Origin: Owenia fusiformis
Taxonomy: Eukaryota > Annelida > Polychaeta > Sabellida > Oweniidae
Length of the DNA stretch: 64,000 nt
NCBI GenBank assembly: GCA_903813345.2
Contig: CAIIXF020000009.1
Coordinates: 11,090,030 to 11,154,029, forward strand
Reading direction: 5' to 3'
This document shows, in pieces, positions 1 through 11,730 of the stretch. The notes beneath the pieces were generated by a model that saw only the letters and a program-made list of their open reading frames with translations, had not been told where the DNA came from and did not search any database. Position numbers and translations under genes: made by a program. Position 1 is the first letter of the stretch. Each line of letters begins with the position of its first letter.

Positions 1-2137
1 AAATACCATGGCACTTTATCCTTTATTGAACCAAGTTTATAATAAAATTAAAAAAGAGAATCAAAATCTTTTATTTTACCCATCCGATGTAAAGATATGC
101 AGTATAACCCCACTTTTTAACCAACCTTTGGTATTCAAAGGGTTAATTATTCAAAACCGGTATTCACTCAAATGCCCAAAATATTCAGAAGATACTACAG
201 ATATTAATATATGGTAATATGTATTCATCATCACGAAAGACTAGTGAAAAGAACTTTTAAAAAATATTTTGTCAAGCCACCCCTATGTCAGAAAATGGAA
301 AGAGGACACCACTATAATAGCTAATTAAAAATTCGCTGACCACTCTTGAGACAAGCACCTCATATATTCTTGGAGCCTAGGGTATATGCTAATGGTTGAA
401 AGAGTCAAATTCCATAACATTTACATTTTCAGTGGAACCCCGTCAGCAACAGGAGTATCCGGAAGATAACTCAAATACTAGTTAACAGATTTTCTTCATA
501 TTTAGTGGAGATATTAGCCTTGCTCAAGTCGGTATTTTTTACTTATCTGATCTTGAATTATTACCACCTTGTACAATCCAATACATCTCCGCTGTTATTG
601 TGCTGAAATATTCAACGGTTTCGAGATTTCCATAATACCTACGCTATCAGGGGTATCGCGAAACCTTATTGGTCAAAACGTTATTAGGCGGAGCTGCATA
701 AACAAAACAAACTTCCCATCTCGACTTGAAATTCAATGATCTGATCGAGTGTTTCTTTAGAGTTACTATATTATGTAATTAAATGTACACTGGAAGGTAA
801 GAGTCATTAATATTAAATCATGCGATTCAATGTTGATTTAAAACTGATTTCGAGATGAAAATGCACGAAGACCTAGTCCAATGTAGCGGGTCATGTTGTC
901 GTCGATCGATCGGTGATTGAATCTCAGCCTACATGTTCAGCGATCATTTCAACGTTTATTGTTCAAATTTTCTCACCTTTGGTTACCCGATCGATGCCCC
1001 GGCATCCACTAAACTCTCATTTATATTTATCTGATAAAATATTTGTATTTTCATGATGAATTCGTGCTCAGATTCGTGCAAGATTTGTTCGTGAAAAGTC
1101 CCGGTGAAAAGTGTACTTGTTTTTGACCGTGCATAATAATGAGCTAACTACGTCGTTGATTGGTCAAATTTTACCGACATCAACAAACTGTCGGTAAAGC
1201 ACGTGGCTTTCTCTTTGGTACAAGGCGGTCATAATAGAAATCAAGATAAGTAAAAGAGACCGACTTGGGCAAGGCTATGGAGATATGTATATTGGTGAAT
1301 AATTTAAAGACATTCAAGATGGCAGCCACCTTAAAATGACGGGAATTTTTCTCAAAAATGTTCTTCATATTAAACCAAAGAAATAGATATTATTATTTGA
1401 AATGTTGGTAGTATATTCACAATACCTATCTACTTCACATATATCCCATGTTTTTCACCCTGACCCCCAGGGGTGGTAAATGGGGGAGTTGGGAAAACGG
1501 GAATTTGCATTAATTTAGAGATGTTTTTTAGTAAAGCTTTATACTCAAATGAAAGGCAATTTAGAGTAGATTGCAAATATTTGTATCATTTTTATGATTC
1601 GGGACTCAATTCAAAATGGCCGCCTAATGTGGGATTTCGCTATTATTTTCTGATCTCTTAAAGAATGGCTACATTGTACTCAAATTGAAGGAATTTTAGA
1701 GTAGATCAAAATGGTATTGTTTTTTTGATTTGTGCCTCAAAATGGTTGCCCAGAGCAGGAGTCCGCCATTACTTAGGGATATCTTTAAAGTATGGTTACA
1801 TGATACTACAATGATCTCAAATGTTTATTGAATGGAAGAGAATATGGTAAATATTACTGATTTATATAGTTAGTTGGGATTTGCTACTCTGTGGAGTTGC
1901 CGTCTTCTAGTTTTGTATTATTTAGTACTCAGCATATTTCCCTGTGTAGAAAACAATTTTGTGCAGTGCATAGCGTTCTTGTTATCGATGAAATCGTGTT
2001 GCTAAAAATGGTTTCTAATGTCTTTTTAAGATATTTTAATGTTGAAATAGTATTTTTAACCTTTTATGGTAATTTGGATCGAGGAGAGAAATAAATTGCC
2101 AATTTTTCAACGTTTACAAACTATTCTGTACTCTTAC
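1..2137. other. Gene-poor stretch at left edge with degenerate tandem repeats
   Basis: No convincing exon was found on either strand. From about 1525 to 1830 there are at least two decayed copies of a unit of about 140 bp. They share a stretch reading 'tactcaaat(t)ga(a)gg' followed by 'tttagagtaga' and later 'tcaaaatgg'. The HEPN-domain gene ending in an open splice donor at 2138 must continue either here or beyond the window, but no acceptor followed by recognisable coding sequence stands out. Confidence 0.5.
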
Positions 2138-2530
2138 CTGATGGTAGTGGTAAACTTTGGCCCTCTTCCAAAATATAATTGGCCCGTTCAGATGTTTCAG
2201 GAGGCAAGGCAAGTATGGCAGTCTTATCGGAACATTGTTCGGATTGTTTTTCCAGACATTCCAGTCGTTTTCTAATTTCCTCGGTTTGGTTTTCCAGACA
2301 TTCCAGTCGTTTTCTAGTTTCCTGGCTTTCTTCTTTATTTTTTTCGATTCCTTCTTTATTTTCCTCGACTTGTTTTTCCAGACGTTCCAGTCTTTCTCGG
2401 ATATCTTCAACCAAAACTTTAACATCTTCGATGTCACCTACAGATCCCTTTATTAATGTGTCCCATGTATCAACAACAGCTTTCAATATGTGTGTCTCTT
2501 TAACCTTGTTGAGATCTCTGAATATCTCCA
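2138..2530 (-). CDS. Exon 3 of the HEPN gene (coiled coil)
   Basis: The acceptor is TTATTTACAG at 2531 and the donor CAG|GTAAGAG at 2137. The exon starts with VEIFRDLNKVKETH and continues into a charged heptad segment with VLVEDIRERLERLEKQVEEN. Two near-identical 15-residue blocks, each containing RKRLECLE, come from an internal duplication of about 45 bp. The exon ends PPETSERANYILEEG then SLPLPS and stops in phase 1. The coil suggests oligomerisation. The sequence after the coil leads into a domain that is not in view. Confidence 0.75.
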
Positions 2531-5500
2531 CTGTAAATAAAATAATATTATAAAGTCCAAACAAGGAGAACATTTTCAAACAACTATGTATTTTGATCAT
2601 TAAAATTAGCTATTCTGCATTCATGTCCATGATTGTTGACACTTGCTGAACGAGAGTTCTGTAACAGACAACATGCAGAAATGCGAAAAGGGACCCCGAA
2701 TCAATCCATTGTAAATACATGTACCTCAAGAAACTCCAGATTTGCAATGATCAACTGCATACCGAAGCAACAGAATCATTACCCATTGAAAACCAACTAG
2801 GCTGCTAAATCCCCAGATCTCAACACTTGAAGACATTTTGTGAAGTTCATAATGTCTTTATATTGGTGGCAACAACAATTACTGAAGAATTCTTAACTTT
2901 GCAAAGTTTCTGTTAATGACTTGAACATCGATCCTTCATTCAAATGACTTCATTTATTACTGAATTCATGGAAAGAAGAGAAATACCCTTGGACCATGGA
3001 TGGACTTGAGGTCCCTGACAAGTATCTGAAAGACATTGGAGAGGTTAAGCTTTGCATATATAATCGAAACTGAACCTGTACGTATCACTCGACCATATAC
3101 AAATTCATGTAGCCTTCTCATATAAATAGCCGTTCAAATCCAGTGTTTGTTTAGACTACACCATAGCGTGTAATGATTCTATAGTATGTCATTGATGCGG
3201 TTTTATAGCTGGTTTTCTAATACATATTTTAAACGAGCTCGTTTCGTAAGATTTTTGGCGCTAAATCATGCATGACATACATCATCATGTTCAGCAAGAA
3301 TTCAACTGTGCATTGAAATCAAAATTGACAGCATAGTGTTCAACTGACACGAGTAAAATGGTTCCCGTTGACCCAACGTCAAATTTCAAATCTCCCGTTC
3401 TAAACCCGAAACTCTGAAGCTGAAAGAGTATCTGAAGTAGACTAAGCGCGCATAAAACTATAAGCGCTCGATACATTCCTTTGTTAATTTTTGTACTTTG
3501 CGTTCACGGTTACGTTGTGAAAAACATCGTTAGCTTAACCTCTCCATAGTCTGTACTGGTCATGTAAATTAATAGTATAAAACTCAAACCAGCAGTAAAT
3601 ATAATGAGACAAATCCAAAGAGACCAATGTATCACTTTATTATTTATTTAATATTCAGTGGCGTAGCGTGGGTATTTTGTTAGTGTAGGCCATTAGTGAG
3701 CGAAGCGAACAAGCTTTTAGGGGTTTGGAGGGGGATGTTCTCCCTCAAGAAAATTTGAAATGAGATTGCATTTGAAGCGATCTGAGGCGTTTTAAAATTT
3801 CCGATTCCGAATTTCCGACTAATATGGACAAATAAAATGTATATTATCCAATTTTATTAAAGTGTGGGGCAATTCAATCTAAAAATCAAAGGATCCGTAC
3901 TCATTAGTGTCCTATAAGGACTTAGAAATTTTTCGAAAAGGTTAAATTGGAATTCCAGGATTATTCTTATATAATATAAATCTTTAAGAAGTATATTTTC
4001 AACAAATCACAAATATAATCTTTAGAATATGGTAAAAAGATGTTTTTTACAGTGATCCTTAACACATGTCATTCTGACTCTTAAAATGAGTAATTTTGTA
4101 AATACACTTAAATTGACTTGTCAGTATAAAACTAAATTGTGTCTGAGCATAATAACCTTAACTAAGCAGATCAACCATGCATAGATACTTTGTAATCCTA
4201 TTGTTTTGAAAGGCACCCTATTGCGTTCTTGTTTCTAACTATGAATGACCTTCTCCAGTCACTGAGAGATTGAGGTGCTTCCGCAGGTCAGACCCCCTCT
4301 GATTTCACCTTTATTGTTTAGTATTGACATTATTGCATAGTTCAAATATGAAATGAGAGAGGGTCCTGGCTGCGGAAGATATACAATGTGAAAGTATAGC
4401 AAAAAATGTAGTTTCAAAAAGGAGGCCATATTGGATCTGCCAGACACCAAGGCAACAAACTATCAGACAAGTATCAAATGGGTCAATTTATTTTTGATTT
4501 ATCAGTCATGCATGCTTCTGAAGAGGATACGTTGCAGAGGGACTGAATTGATATCCATTTAGTCATTAAAGGGACACTGTTTGTAAGGTAGTTCTCATGC
4601 TAATGAACACTAAAATGTTTTAAACAAAGAATCAAATGGGTCAATCTTCTTTTGATTCATCAGTCATGTCTATCTATTGAGATGATATGTTGAAGAGACA
4701 CTGAATTAAAATCCATTTAGCCATTAAAGGGACATTCCTCCTTGTAAGGTAGTTCTCACCCAAAGAAACAAATAGGCCAATCTATCTTTGATCGATCATT
4801 CATGCATGCCCCTGAAGATGATATATTGCAGAGGAACTGAGCCATTATCCATTTAAAGGGACATTGCTTGTAAGATAGTTCTCATCCTAATGAACACTAA
4901 ACTATTTTTAACAAAGAATCAAAGGATCAATATACTTTTGATTCATCAGTCATCCCTGCCCCTGAATGTGATATATTGCTGAGGGACTGAATCAATATCC
5001 ATTTACCAATTTAAAGAGACACTGCTTGTAAGGTAGTTCTCAACTAATGAGTCAATCTATTTTTGATTCTTCATTCAATTGCCTACCCCTGAAGATGATA
5101 TATTGCTGAGGGACTAAATCAATATCCACGTAGCTGTTTAAAGGGACACTGCTTGCAAGGTAGTTCTCACCAAAAGAAACAAAAGGGTCAATTTATTTTT
5201 GATGCTTGTCCCAAAAGATGATAATTTTATTGCTGAAAGACGGAATCAATATCAAATTAGCCATTAAAGGGACACTGCTTGTAAGATAGTTCTCATACAA
5301 AGTCAAACTAAAATATTTTACCTCATAATAATTATATGTTATACAATGGATAGATTAAAATACCTCCACTTGTTTGATAGCAAAACCATTTGACGTTATA
5401 CCTTTAGCTTCAATTGAATTATTCTTTGAAAATGCCAAATAAATATATCATATATTGGAAAGTCACAACTAGATTTTTAATATTTGAGTTGAATACCTAG

Positions 5501-8500
5501 GTTTTGTGTTTTCAATATGTTGCCCTTTGTGTCCTACCTTTGATAATGATGTTTAATATATCCTCTAAATTGAATATCCTAGGTTAAACCTTCTGCATAC
5601 CAACTGAGGTGATACTTTTGCTGAGATTCAAGATTAAGATTCATTAAGATGTACTACATTTTAGGGGTTGTTTTATGATTTGTGTTTTCAATATGTTGCC
5701 CTTAGTGTCCTACCTTAATGATATTTTGATATATCGATTGATTGAATGGTCAATATACTTAAAATAGTCATGAGTGAAGACTAACATACCCCTAACATGA
5801 TATTTAGAATGATTTGCATAGTCAAACTTAAATGCACTTAATGACCTTAGTTTTAATCCGTATGACCTAATTCTGTTTTGGATGTGTTCATAATTTATAA
5901 AAGTAATTCTATTTCAATGTCACATTCAATGAAACCTTTGGGGGCACCTTTAGGTACATGGGATAACGGATTCTTTTGAGAGTACGCCATGGCGTTTTAT
6001 GCGTGTATGAAGCTATGCCATTGGTATTGATAATCTCTTCAGAAAGCAGAATGATCTTTCGGATACTAATAGATTGAACATAGGGAATCCTTTATCATAG
6101 GTCATTATTTTAATAAAATGTTCCTAGCATGGTGTTCTGATCTCTGAATGTTGGCTGATCACTGATGCCTAAAAATTGTGCAAAGATACAAATAAAACAA
6201 AAACTGACACTAAAGCAAATCCTTACCATTTTCGTACCACTTGGTAATTTCTTTTTTTATTTCATCTTTCATTTCTTTTTCTGTACGGCTGCTACTATCT
6301 GGAGTTAACATATCTATAAACTTTTTCAGTCTATTCATTCCTAGTTCAAAATGTCGATCATCCCATTCCGAAATTTTGTTATGAGCCCAAGAGTTGCGAG
6401 TATCATATATAAACTTAGCACGTTCGTAAATCTCACTTTCTTTTACGGCAACGATTAGTATAAGCTGCAAATAAATTTTTGGGTCTGTTGTTTCACAAAA
6501 TGTTGTTATTTTCCCCCTTTTGCTTAAAAGTCTGTTTGTGAACATAACTTCTGTGAACGGCATAGTTATGTCATCTTCAGTGTTAATTGTTTCATTCACT
6601 TTTTGTTTATCTGAAAGTGCTGCCTTGATTCCTTTTTTATTATTCTTAATAGGTTCAAATAGATCAGTAATTTTTTTTGTACAGTATTTTTTCATTATCT
6701 CAATTATAGTCATGAATGCACAGTTGAACGCTAGCAATCTGCATTTCTCCAGGCAGAGCCCTGAAATAGAGGAAAATGTTACATATATTTATTGTAAATG
6801 TAGAATGAATTAGTGTTTCCATATGATTTAAGAAAAGTCAAATCTGAAATTTGAGCACTAAGCAATTTAAATACACATTATTGGGCAACCCAAAAGTTCA
6901 TGCACTCTATATCTGTCAGACAGTGATAATACTGAAAGGCTGCACAAAGCTGATATTCAATTATTCTACAATAAAGTTTTTTATTGACATTCAAGTTACA
7001 AGACACGTGGTCTATATATAACAAAGTTACAGCAGCTAGAATATTGAGTCTTTCAGTCCTGCGGGGCAAGCTTCGACTTTCACTTTTGGGAAAGCTGAAG
7101 AAACTGACTAGAGGCTGTGATTGGCCCTGTGACATAACACAATTTATCACAATGGACTCCATTTGTCTTGAAATGATAAAGCAATTGAAAATTGAAGTGT
7201 GATGACATTATCAACAACCTGTTGCCATAGAGCCTCTACTATAAATTTATGAATTCAGAATTATGTCATCTAAAAATCAAACAAATGAGCTAAAAAGATA
7301 TGATCAATGTTCCCCGCCATTTGACAGACAGAGTGCATGAACATTTGGGACACTCTGTACATGTATTATGAGGTTATTCAATAGATCTTTGTTTATATTT
7401 CTGTTTAACAATTATAAACAAGGCATTAACATGAAAAAATGTCAACACCACCTAGTTTCACACAATATTAGAGTGATCAAAAGTTAAATGTTTGCATGTA
7501 CCAGATTTTGCTAGAAGTCGAACATTATAAAACATGCCAAATCGATGATCACTCTACGAGTCATGTTCCATGTCAATTTAGATGATTTTGAAAAGGAAAA
7601 CTTGTCAATTTTGAGCAAGATGAAAAATACCTTTTTGACTTTTTTTATCTCGGAAATGTCATTCGAGGTCAAATCTCGAATCTATAGTCAGATTTGAACT
7701 TCTGAGAAATTGTAGATAAAACAATTTAATCAATTCAATTTGAAGCAAGTTGAAAATTTTTACAAGGTCAAATCTCAAATATAAAGTCAGCTTGAAGTTC
7801 TGAGAACTTGGAGATGGTTTTGAAAAAAATTTGATCAATTTGAAGCAAGTTGAAAAAAGTACCTTTTTGACCTTTTTAACCTTTTTTGACCATGTAAAGG
7901 TCATTTGAAGGTCAAATCTTAAATTTAAGTCAGATTTGAACTTCTGAAAACTTGTAGATGATTTTGAAAAAAATTGAAGTCAGTCTAAACAGTATCGGAA
8001 AATAATTAAGATTTGTTACAGACGTCAACCACCAACCGCCATCACAAAAACGGAGACCATAACAATAAGAACACAAATGTGTACAACATGTCCCCACCAA
8101 TGGGTGATGCTATATACTGCAAATTTTTGATCCTGAATGTAACATTTATCAGTTGAAAAGACTAGATTTTAGAGAAAAATCCAATGTGGCCGACTTAAAA
8201 TTTATCAGGATAATGGGCTTTCAATGAGGACTACAATTAGACTTTACAGACACAATTTTAGGACGGAAAATCCAAAATGGCCACCTTAAAATTTACCCAG
8301 AATGCCAAAAATGAATCAATTTAAGATTTTCATACTAAGAACCAACCCTGAAAATTTAAAATTGATCCGTCAAACAGTTAGAAAACGCTTAGACAAGACT
8401 TTACAGACAAAATTTTAGGACGGAAAATCCAAAATGGCTGCCTTCACATTTACCCAGAATGCCAAAAAACTAATCAGTTCTAGACTTTCATACTAAGAAT

Positions 8501-10613
8501 CATCCCTGAAAATTTGAAATTGATCTACCAAACGGTTCACCTGAAAACGAGTAGACGAGACTTTACAGACAAGACTTTAGGACGGAAAATCCAAAATGGC
8601 TGCCTTGACATTTACCCAGAATGCCAAAAAACTAATCAGATCTAGATTTTCGTACTAAAAATCATCCCTGAAATTTGAAATTGATCTACCAAACGGTTCA
8701 CCTGAAAACGCCTAGACAAGACCTTACAGACAAGACTTTAGGAAGGAAAAATCCAAAATGGCCGACAATAAAAAAGTGATTATGTGTTTTTGCTGATTTC
8801 TTTTTAACAATTTAGCACATATAACTACTGTTAACAATAACATACGCTTTTACAATAAAGTACATCTGCAATTATTTATAAAGCTTCTATAGTTAAAGTA
8901 TGAAAACTCAAAAACACCATTCAATATGATACAAAGTATTATCGCGCGCTAACTTTTCTCAAGACATTCAAAATGGCTGCCATGACTGAGCTAACAGGTC
9001 CAAAACCTAATTAGATGTAGAATGAAATGAGCTTAACAAGATGTTAAAGTTTTAAAAGCAACTGCGAAGCCGTTTTTCTTAAAGCTTGCAGACAAGGATT
9101 TTAGCATTTGACTTCAAAATGGCCGACAGGAAGAACGTATCGAGTTAAAAATATTTCGTCTGTATGCACTCATAAGTTATCCCTGAAAATTTGAAGGTGA
9201 TATCTGTAGCGGTTACGGAGAAAACTGCCGGATTTACGGACGGACGGATGAACGGACGAACGGACAGACGGACGCGCCTAGGCCGACAAAATGGCCCCAC
9301 ACGGTAAGATAAACGTAACGTGGTTGCTAAGTATCAACACTTCTACAGAATTTATGTGTTATTGCTATGTGCACTTAAGCATTTTATATCTATATATTAC
9401 ATGTATTTTAAGTAACCATATAAGATAAAAACGTTCTTACTTTAGTACTTCATCATAATTCGTATTTCTGATTTGCCATTTATCAGAGCTCATCAAAAAT
9501 GGACAGTCTTGAAAGGTTCTCATGCAGAATGCAGTGAATTTCAAAGGGTTTACGTAAAACACCGACCGCCGACCACCGACCACCGACCAGTCACTCTCCA
9601 CAGTTGGGTACATGTGGTCGGTGGTCGGCTGACGGTCTTTTACATAAAGATGAAAAAATGCAAAATTAGAAGTAAAACTAAAACTGGGAATCCAATGACT
9701 ATAGTACCTTTACTAGGTCGTGATTTAAAAACGTATAATTATCATTTCAAATCACGATGAAAACGTTACATCGTCGTGGTGTGTAATGTCATATTTTTAA
9801 GTGATGTTTCAGTTGTTAGAAGACCAATTTCATCCTGGTTAGTCACTTTGGAAAAAAACGCACGTAACATTGCATTAAGTTCATTCTTCATTCATATGAA
9901 ACGCAATAACAAAAACACACAAACATCGTCGATGTTGACGTCGTAACCTTATGTTTGATTTCTCAGTTGTTAAACGTCAACTGGTAAAAACTACATTTGA
10001 TATGACAAAAAAAAGCTTTCTAATGGTGTACTGAAATGGTAAGTCACTTTTAATCCCGATAAGAGAACGCATGTAACATTATATCCTGTTCAGTATTCAG
10101 TAGGCTATGACGATAACAAATCATTTTTGTTTCGAAATTGTTAAATTTCAGTAAAAAATTAGGATAGATTCCCGTAGAAACGATAGGTTGGTTAATGATA
10201 GGTTAGGACCTAAGGCAGGACAACTAATCGAGAGGAGACGGTCATGACCAATTTGTTTGCTTGCCATTCGTTGCAAGGTACAAAATCGGTAAAAAACGTT
10301 GCCTAGTCCAACGATTGACATTCAAAATCAAATTATTAATATTCTAAAGCTACAGATATGTTCGGTCTTTTACATGATATGGTCGGTCTTTTACACATTT
10401 TCTTCAAACCCTGTTTTGAGGCTACCAGTGGAAAACACCGACCGGTCGGTGGTCGGTGGGGTCGGTCTTTTCCGTAAACCCAATTTCAAATGCAGTTCTA
10501 TCTATTAAAGTAATACATTCAAATTAACACATATTGTACATTGAATTATTCTTACTTGGCAGTTCATCCTTGTTACTTTTTGGAGGCATTTTGTTTTTAC
10601 TTTTTGGAGGCAT
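2138..10613 (-). CDS. HEPN-domain/coiled-coil protein, N-terminal part (gene runs on past visible exons)
   Basis: Three exons on the minus strand join with matching phases: 10613-10556, 6760-6227 and 2530-2138 (985 nt, 328 complete codons, open at phase 1). Residues 1-19 are a basic leader with two MPPKS repeats. The second exon begins LCLEKCRLLAFN and holds the HEPN-like domain with RNSWAH, an Rx4-6H motif, near its end. The third exon is a heptad coiled coil. HEPN folds are known as RNases or RNA-binding modules, often in defence or RNA-processing proteins. The RNxWAH spelling recalls Swt1-like and DZIP3-like HEPN domains, which is a judgement from memory. The start is the first ATG after an in-frame TAA. 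The last exon ends CAG|GTAAGAG, so more exons must follow toward or beyond the left edge, and the effector domain is unknown. Introns are 3.7-3.8 kb and repeat-filled; an extra in-phase exon could be missed. Confidence 0.75.
3655..3800 (+). mobile_element. Fragment of a GGCGTAGCGTGGG-type dispersed repeat
   Basis: The start 'agtggcgtagcgtggg' followed by 'gagcgaagcgaac' and a G-rich 'ggggtttggaggggg' looks like the 5' part of a dispersed invertebrate repeat. Similar pieces ('ggctacgcc', 'cccgtagccag') recur near 52915 and at 62404-62598. It lies in the intron between exons 2 and 3 of the HEPN gene. Confidence 0.4.
4465..5310. repeat. Degenerate tandem array, units of about 125-160 bp, about six copies
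   Basis: The phrases 'aatgggtcaat..tttttgatt', 'ccattaaagggacactg' and 'ttgtaaggtagttctca' return at about 4476, 4635, 4770, 4920, 5048 and 5184, each time in the same order. Unit lengths vary, so the array is old. It lies in the 3.7-kb intron of the HEPN gene and contains no open frame worth calling. Confidence 0.85.
5500..5740. repeat. Two-copy direct repeat around 'tttgtgttttcaatatgttgccctt'
   Basis: A segment of about 60 bp including 'gtgttttcaatatgttgccc' and 'gtcctacctt' appears at about 5510 and again at about 5676, offset by about 168 bp. It sits in the same intron as the larger array and is probably a local duplication. Confidence 0.7.
6227..6760 (-). CDS. Exon 2 of the HEPN gene (HEPN-like domain)
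   Basis: The acceptor is a pyrimidine-rich stretch ending CTATTTCAG at 6761 and the donor is AATG|GTAAGG at 6226. The 178-codon frame is open and coding-like: LCLEKCRLLAFNCAFM, a Lys-rich middle, a helix with YLQLILIVAVKESEIYERA, then YDTRNSWAHNK and a C-terminal helix with MNRLKKFIDML. RNSWAH fits the Rx4-6H active-site motif of HEPN RNases, so the domain could be catalytic. A start codon inside the exon is not needed because exon 1 joins in phase. Confidence 0.75.
6881..7357. mobile_element. Mariner-type nonautonomous element, 477 bp, TA-flanked
   Basis: The ends are inverted copies. The left reads 'ttgggcaacccaaaagttca' then 'tgcactct'; the reverse complement of the right reads 'cagagtgtcccaaatgttca' then 'tgcactct'. 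Both sides abut TA (6879-6880 and 7358-7359), the target of Tc1/mariner elements. There is no transposase frame inside. It lies about 120 bp upstream of exon 2 of the HEPN gene. Confidence 0.75.
7540..7985. repeat. Degenerate tandem array, units of about 110-150 bp
   Basis: Three to four copies of a unit containing 'aaggtcaaatct', 'agtcagatttgaacttctgag', 'ttgtagatgattttgaaaa' and 'aagcaagttgaaaa'. The array is AT-rich and gives a spurious Phe/Lys-rich frame on the minus strand that is not a gene. Confidence 0.85.
8150..9300. repeat. Array of about 165-bp units ending in GGACGGACG simple sequence
   Basis: Units start near 8162, 8245, 8396, 8560 and 8730. Each has 'actttacagacaagacttta', 'ggacggaaaatccaaaatgg' and 'tttacccagaatgcc'. 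The tail at 9233-9276 is a GGACGGACG-type run. A decayed relative with the same words is at about 15470-15900, so this is a dispersed family that also forms tandem arrays. It lies in intron 1 of the HEPN gene. Confidence 0.8.
9546..10481. mobile_element. Inverted-repeat element with 9-bp target duplication and CCGACC-rich ends, 936 bp
   Basis: The left end GGGTTTACGTAAAACACC and the inverted right end (GGGTTTACGGAAAAGACC) are followed on both sides by short tandem runs of CCGACCACCGACC. Immediately outside, AATTTCAAA is present on both sides (9537-9545 and 10482-10490), a perfect 9-bp target duplication. That length fits Mutator-like or Merlin-like transposition. There is no transposase frame, so it is a MITE. 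It lies just downstream of exon 1 of the HEPN gene. Confidence 0.85.
10556..10613 (-). CDS. Exon 1 of the HEPN gene (start codon)
   Basis: The exon codes for 19 residues, MPPKSKNK then MPPKSNKDELP, and ends phase 1 at CCAA|GTAAGAA. A run of about 24 bp is tandemly duplicated (around 10571-10616), which produces the repeated MPPKS start and two candidate ATGs, at 10613 and 10588. I chose the first because an in-frame TAA lies upstream of it. The one left-over base plus 'gg' at the next acceptor makes an Arg codon, giving DELP-R-LCLEK. Confidence 0.65.
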
Positions 10614-11587
10614 TTTGGTTTTATGTACTCCTCTTATTTATGTAATCCTATTACCAGAACACTAGATTTTATCACCAGAGTCGTTTACCTAAAAATACAA
10701 CAAAGTGGCATTCTGTAAACAGATCAGGTTAGTAATGTGCCTGTTTTAATTCTTAATGTAAAAGTACAGCAAATTGGCTAATGTAAACAGACCACGTTAT
10801 ATGCATGTGCACTGAAACAGGGTAAGCCAAAAGGGAGACCAAAACCAATTGTTAATATCTCAGTCATTCAGCATGGGTTTCAGGTCACAATTAAGCCTTG
10901 TCCGATGTTCTTTCATTATACTAAGTTTCATTGGAGTTTCATTGGTCTAATCCAAATGGTCACAATGTTATTGCGATTTTACAATTCTGGAGAAAAACAT
11001 GAACACATGGGCCGAGGTTGTTTTGACTACACAGTCTAATCACCTGCAACTCTGTGATCTTCTAGGGTTGTTTAGCAGACAATATCTTTGAAATAGTTCC
11101 AAAGATAAAAGTCAGGGGTTCATATCGGATGTTTTTAAAAATGGCCATAAAATCTTGACCACTGGGAACAGACCAATGGAACTTAGTCATGTCAGTAGAA
11201 AGAAGGAACATTCATTAGGGCAGAGCATTTGTTCTGAAAGGAGCCTTTTCAGTACAAATTTTTACTGAAAAATGTACTAATTTTGTTTCAGTCCAAAGGA
11301 GTGGTATCGATATGGAGAACTTTTTGAACACACGTTTCTCTTAAACCAGTCATAAAAAAATCTAAAAATTTAACACATCGTCAATTTAATGTTCATATTT
11401 TGAATGGTAACGATATGATTTGAAATATATATATATATACTTTCATCTATATTGTTTTAGAAAACACATCAAACACTTGTTTTGTTCTTGGTATCATGTT
11501 TCCAGAGTGAAATGAAACATCTTTCCGAACCTCATTGGAACAAAACGACATAAACACAACATGTTTAGGTCTCTCAATATTGTAATT

Positions 11588-11730
11588 GTACAAAGGAAAT
11601 TTTGGTTGATTTTAAAAAAGTATCTTGTTAATGAAATAAAAGGTTTGTCTTGATTTTTATCTATTTTGGGGGATTTTGTTTTAATTTTTTGAATACTTTT
11701 TTAAAATCAACCAAAAATTCCTTTGTATAA
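11588..11730. repeat. Inverted repeat, arms of about 35 bp
   Basis: 'tacaaaggaaattttggttg' followed by 'attttaaaaaagtat' at about 11588-11622 is answered by its inverse at 11693-11730, with a loop of about 70 bp. It looks like a tiny foldback or MITE remnant. Confidence 0.65.

Noticed and set aside
2157-2553. Phe- and Ser-rich open frames on the plus strand at 2.2-2.55 kb
   Set aside because: Antisense of the coiled-coil exon of the HEPN gene, which has proper splice sites on the minus strand.
6210-6737. TTG start for the HEPN exon
   Set aside because: The frame has a proper upstream acceptor at 6761 and joins exon 1 with an ATG, so an internal TTG start is unnecessary.
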